This document shows positions 49,001-49,699 of a DNA stretch of 49,699 nt, in pieces. This DNA comes from a virus. A program made the translations under genes and the position numbers. Below the pieces are notes generated by a model. The model was not told where the DNA came from, did not search any database, and saw nothing but the letters and a program-made list of their open reading frames with translations. The stretch is from IMG/VR virus record IMGVR_UViG_3300045120_000583, positions 1-49,699 of that record; one strand, written 5' to 3'. The number at the start of each line of letters is the position of its first letter. The stretch's first letter is position 1.

Positions 49001-49699
49001 GCGGTGAGTTCCGCGACCGAGGCGACCCCGCCTGCCAGCTGACGGACCAGATTGGACATCGGCTCATCGGGCAGCCCAGACAGCGCGCCTTGCACCGTCT
49101 GGGTGATGCTCTGCTTGAGCGGGCCATAGACCCCGGGATTCTGCCGCACGGCCTCTTTGACGGCGGGGGTCATGGCCATGTGGGTATCGAAGTAGCGCTC
49201 GCGCACGAGCTGCTGCTGGTCGGGCGGCAGCTGCTGAAACGCGGGGGAGGCCTCGATCTCCTCCATGCTCGGAATTTCCTGCGTCGTCTGTGGGGGCGCA
49301 GGCCGGGCATTCGGATTGGGGGGCGCGGTCACGGAGAACGTGGGCGCAAACCCCCGGATCCCGTTGGCTTTGAGGCGGGCGATCACGGTGGGGTCCGTGA
49401 ACTTCGTCATGAGTTGTTGTTGCGCCGGCGTCCCAATCGCAAAGCCGTCGATCTGCGGATGCCACACGCCCTGGGCGTCCACGGGGCCGGTCGCCGTGAG
49501 GAGCGGGAGATCCGTATGTGGGGACGTGAGCACGGCCGCGCCCTTCCCCCCGGTCGCCCCCACGGTGAGCGTGCTCTGGTCGAGATGCTGCAGCGCCACC
49601 GTCATCTGCTCGGTGGCCTTGAGCGCGTCGCGACTGTTCTCGATGCCCTGGTCCGCAAGGTAGCGCAAACTGTCCGCCGTCGCGATCTCGCCCCGTTGC
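46075..49699 (-). CDS. Giant internal virion / DNA-ejection-type protein, main part (joins 1-522)
   Basis: This is the remainder of the 1,339-residue protein whose ATG is at 522. Residues 143 onward (RYLADQGIENS) fall here. An apparent TTG start at 49668 is internal and not the true start. A long Ala/Gly-rich hydrophobic stretch (about residues 350-490) could insert into membrane. The rest is mixed alpha/beta, with an aromatic C-terminal third containing FGQFGVYPFNYAHYL, ending in WYKKH. No lytic transglycosylase signature (E-S-G-type) was found. It is the penultimate gene of the leftward operon; a 139-residue protein follows after about 10 bp. Large late proteins of this kind in podoviruses are usually ejected into the cell with the genome. 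That role is inferred from size, order and composition. Confidence 0.85.
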   Translation of the reverse strand, partial: QRGEIATADSLRYLADQGIENSRDALKATEQMTVALQHLDQSTLTVGATGGKGAAVLTSPHTDLPLLTATGPVDAQGVWHPQIDGFAIGTPAQQQLMTKFTDPTVIARLKANGIRGFAPTFSVTAPPNPNARPAPPQTTQEIPSMEEIEASPAFQQLPPDQQQLVRERYFDTHMAMTPAVKEAVRQNPGVYGPLKQSITQTVQGALSGLPDEPMSNLVRQLAGGVASVAELTAAAAKGATAGLLPGAGAQAALGAAAGDHPIVEGLARGGTDLAVGSAIGMPIIGSGLMEGARRITDPGAQGYPVYTNAADLVKESVPLVGAEPTSRAAYIARGALGAGLMNLVGPHVIEGAAIAAKTLGGPVARVAGRVLAAPARKFAQLTGPYARMIRDLVKNLTVKGSWTGEELTQLQKAAAASNSSEGYWLAEKSLEGLPDIRVMASGTRGAPTKLRVTLRDGRIIDPKEFSKEFGEEMEKVLADPMYVPKFGDQPFIRNISAVEGTQPQINALFKTNGMQHLTVETNYAVKGVKMRARGDLVQVYGPGVPTQTFDSWKAARRYVDSLPASPTSMEDAAYKLVWSEGQNPYYAVSRMERLAVEKAEGEIPEVQQFPEIGARLTVKGQIPKTRMMEVELITKIPLYTKAWVPIEAGLARQKAFMAPYLAQLEEMFPRRSVLGQWRRKYTAPGAEAQENNARAGYTYLMETQPGSQQWDKVIRDYKLNPETGKKLRAWFEELLPKFGLETEEFLQETLPRIQQFGLYEAYPSGQIPKSAYFFAKNVAEGTLPLSMREPDMGLISHALLQQGSFSKFVGRAWEEAATLANGSQAKLNAHAKLTIDTYLRAVKGWGPESDKTFMNAMGQATKRLLAVPGEVSTADAEQLGKQLYFELYAYQAGGFYAFRPSSVTKQFFSLFQTIYPRFGERATYEGVKDVLLGRHADVLKKAGVYAQEFNQEGGVLARGTGMVNAADMKLREMAGLAQRYSYNKALPEFLATKNEAKFLKDSRVGLMHPVEQQRILDYIRQGQARAGESVAIKSAVDETNFDYSPQNRPPILMAGVGGRLFGQFGVYPFNYAHYLARGLTRGDLADRAAWLARWTGSNYLMQETFKGVFGADATNYLWHYPVWFHGGPMWDVVTSVPASIFARGQERSKAQKTILGAPLTFVPGHSEAGDVVDAFSAPTAQDFIREMALALPTDAEHKKLLDWYKKH
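49573..49699. repeat. 127-bp terminal direct repeat, right copy
   Basis: Exact copy of bases 1-127. Together with the continuous reading frame across the junction, it shows that the linear record is a circularly closing phage genome cut inside a gene. Confidence 0.95.

Overview
The window is a complete or near-complete genome of a tailed, short-tailed (podovirus-like) bacteriophage, most likely assembled from a metagenome. Bases 1-127 are repeated exactly at 49573-49699, so the molecule closes into a circle of 49,572 bp, and one 1,339-residue gene runs across the junction. Large terminase, portal, scaffold, Mu gpT-like capsid, adaptor and tail-nozzle candidates and large ejection-type proteins are present. 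No tail sheath, tape measure, integrase, phage RNA polymerase, DNA polymerase or clear endolysin was recognised. Composition is GC-rich, with long antisense open frames as expected for such DNA. The host was not identified. A protein with a PEP-CTERM sorting tail and many Sec signal peptides point to a Gram-negative, exosortase-bearing, probably biofilm-forming host.

Layout. Two transcription arms diverge from about 29.6-29.87 kb. The leftward arm runs 29603 -> 1, crosses the junction, and continues 49572 -> 45645. It holds terminase, portal, scaffold and capsid (29.6-22.1 kb), then an 11.5 kb block of seven consecutive secreted-type proteins (21.8-10.2 kb), small head/tail proteins plus a DUF3309 membrane peptide and a lipoprotein (10.2-9.0 kb), head-tail connector and tail-nozzle candidates (9.0-6.0 kb), and Gly/Pro/Gln-rich probable internal virion proteins ending in the 1,339-residue protein (5.9 kb round to 45.6 kb).

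The rightward arm (29870-45648) holds a CHC2 zinc-finger primase-like protein, a RepA-like helicase, a non-coding low-complexity origin-like region (31618-31999), an HNH nuclease, a 775-bp AT-rich non-coding region (32710-33484), about 20 small, mostly unknown proteins, a Gp88/DUF7227-like Cys-motif protein, a RadC-like JAMM protein, a probable single-strand annealing protein, a PEP-CTERM protein, a secreted Fn3 protein, a PD-(D/E)XK-like nuclease and a DUF3987-like ATPase. The two arms meet tail to tail at 45645-45648 with overlapping stop codons.

How it fits together. Replication appears to use phage primase and helicase functions with host polymerase. Recombination and nuclease genes accompany this set. 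Short operator/promoter-like sites sharing GTGTAAAC recur in the rightward arm. A strong leftward terminator precedes the late operon. The most unusual feature is the load of exported proteins: seven in a row in the late operon (right-handed beta-helix, kelch-like, Fn3, Big_5-like and InlB-like repeats), a lipoprotein, and two more in the rightward arm, one with a PEP-CTERM anchor. This suggests that the phage places proteins on or outside the infected cell, or builds its fibres from exported-type proteins.
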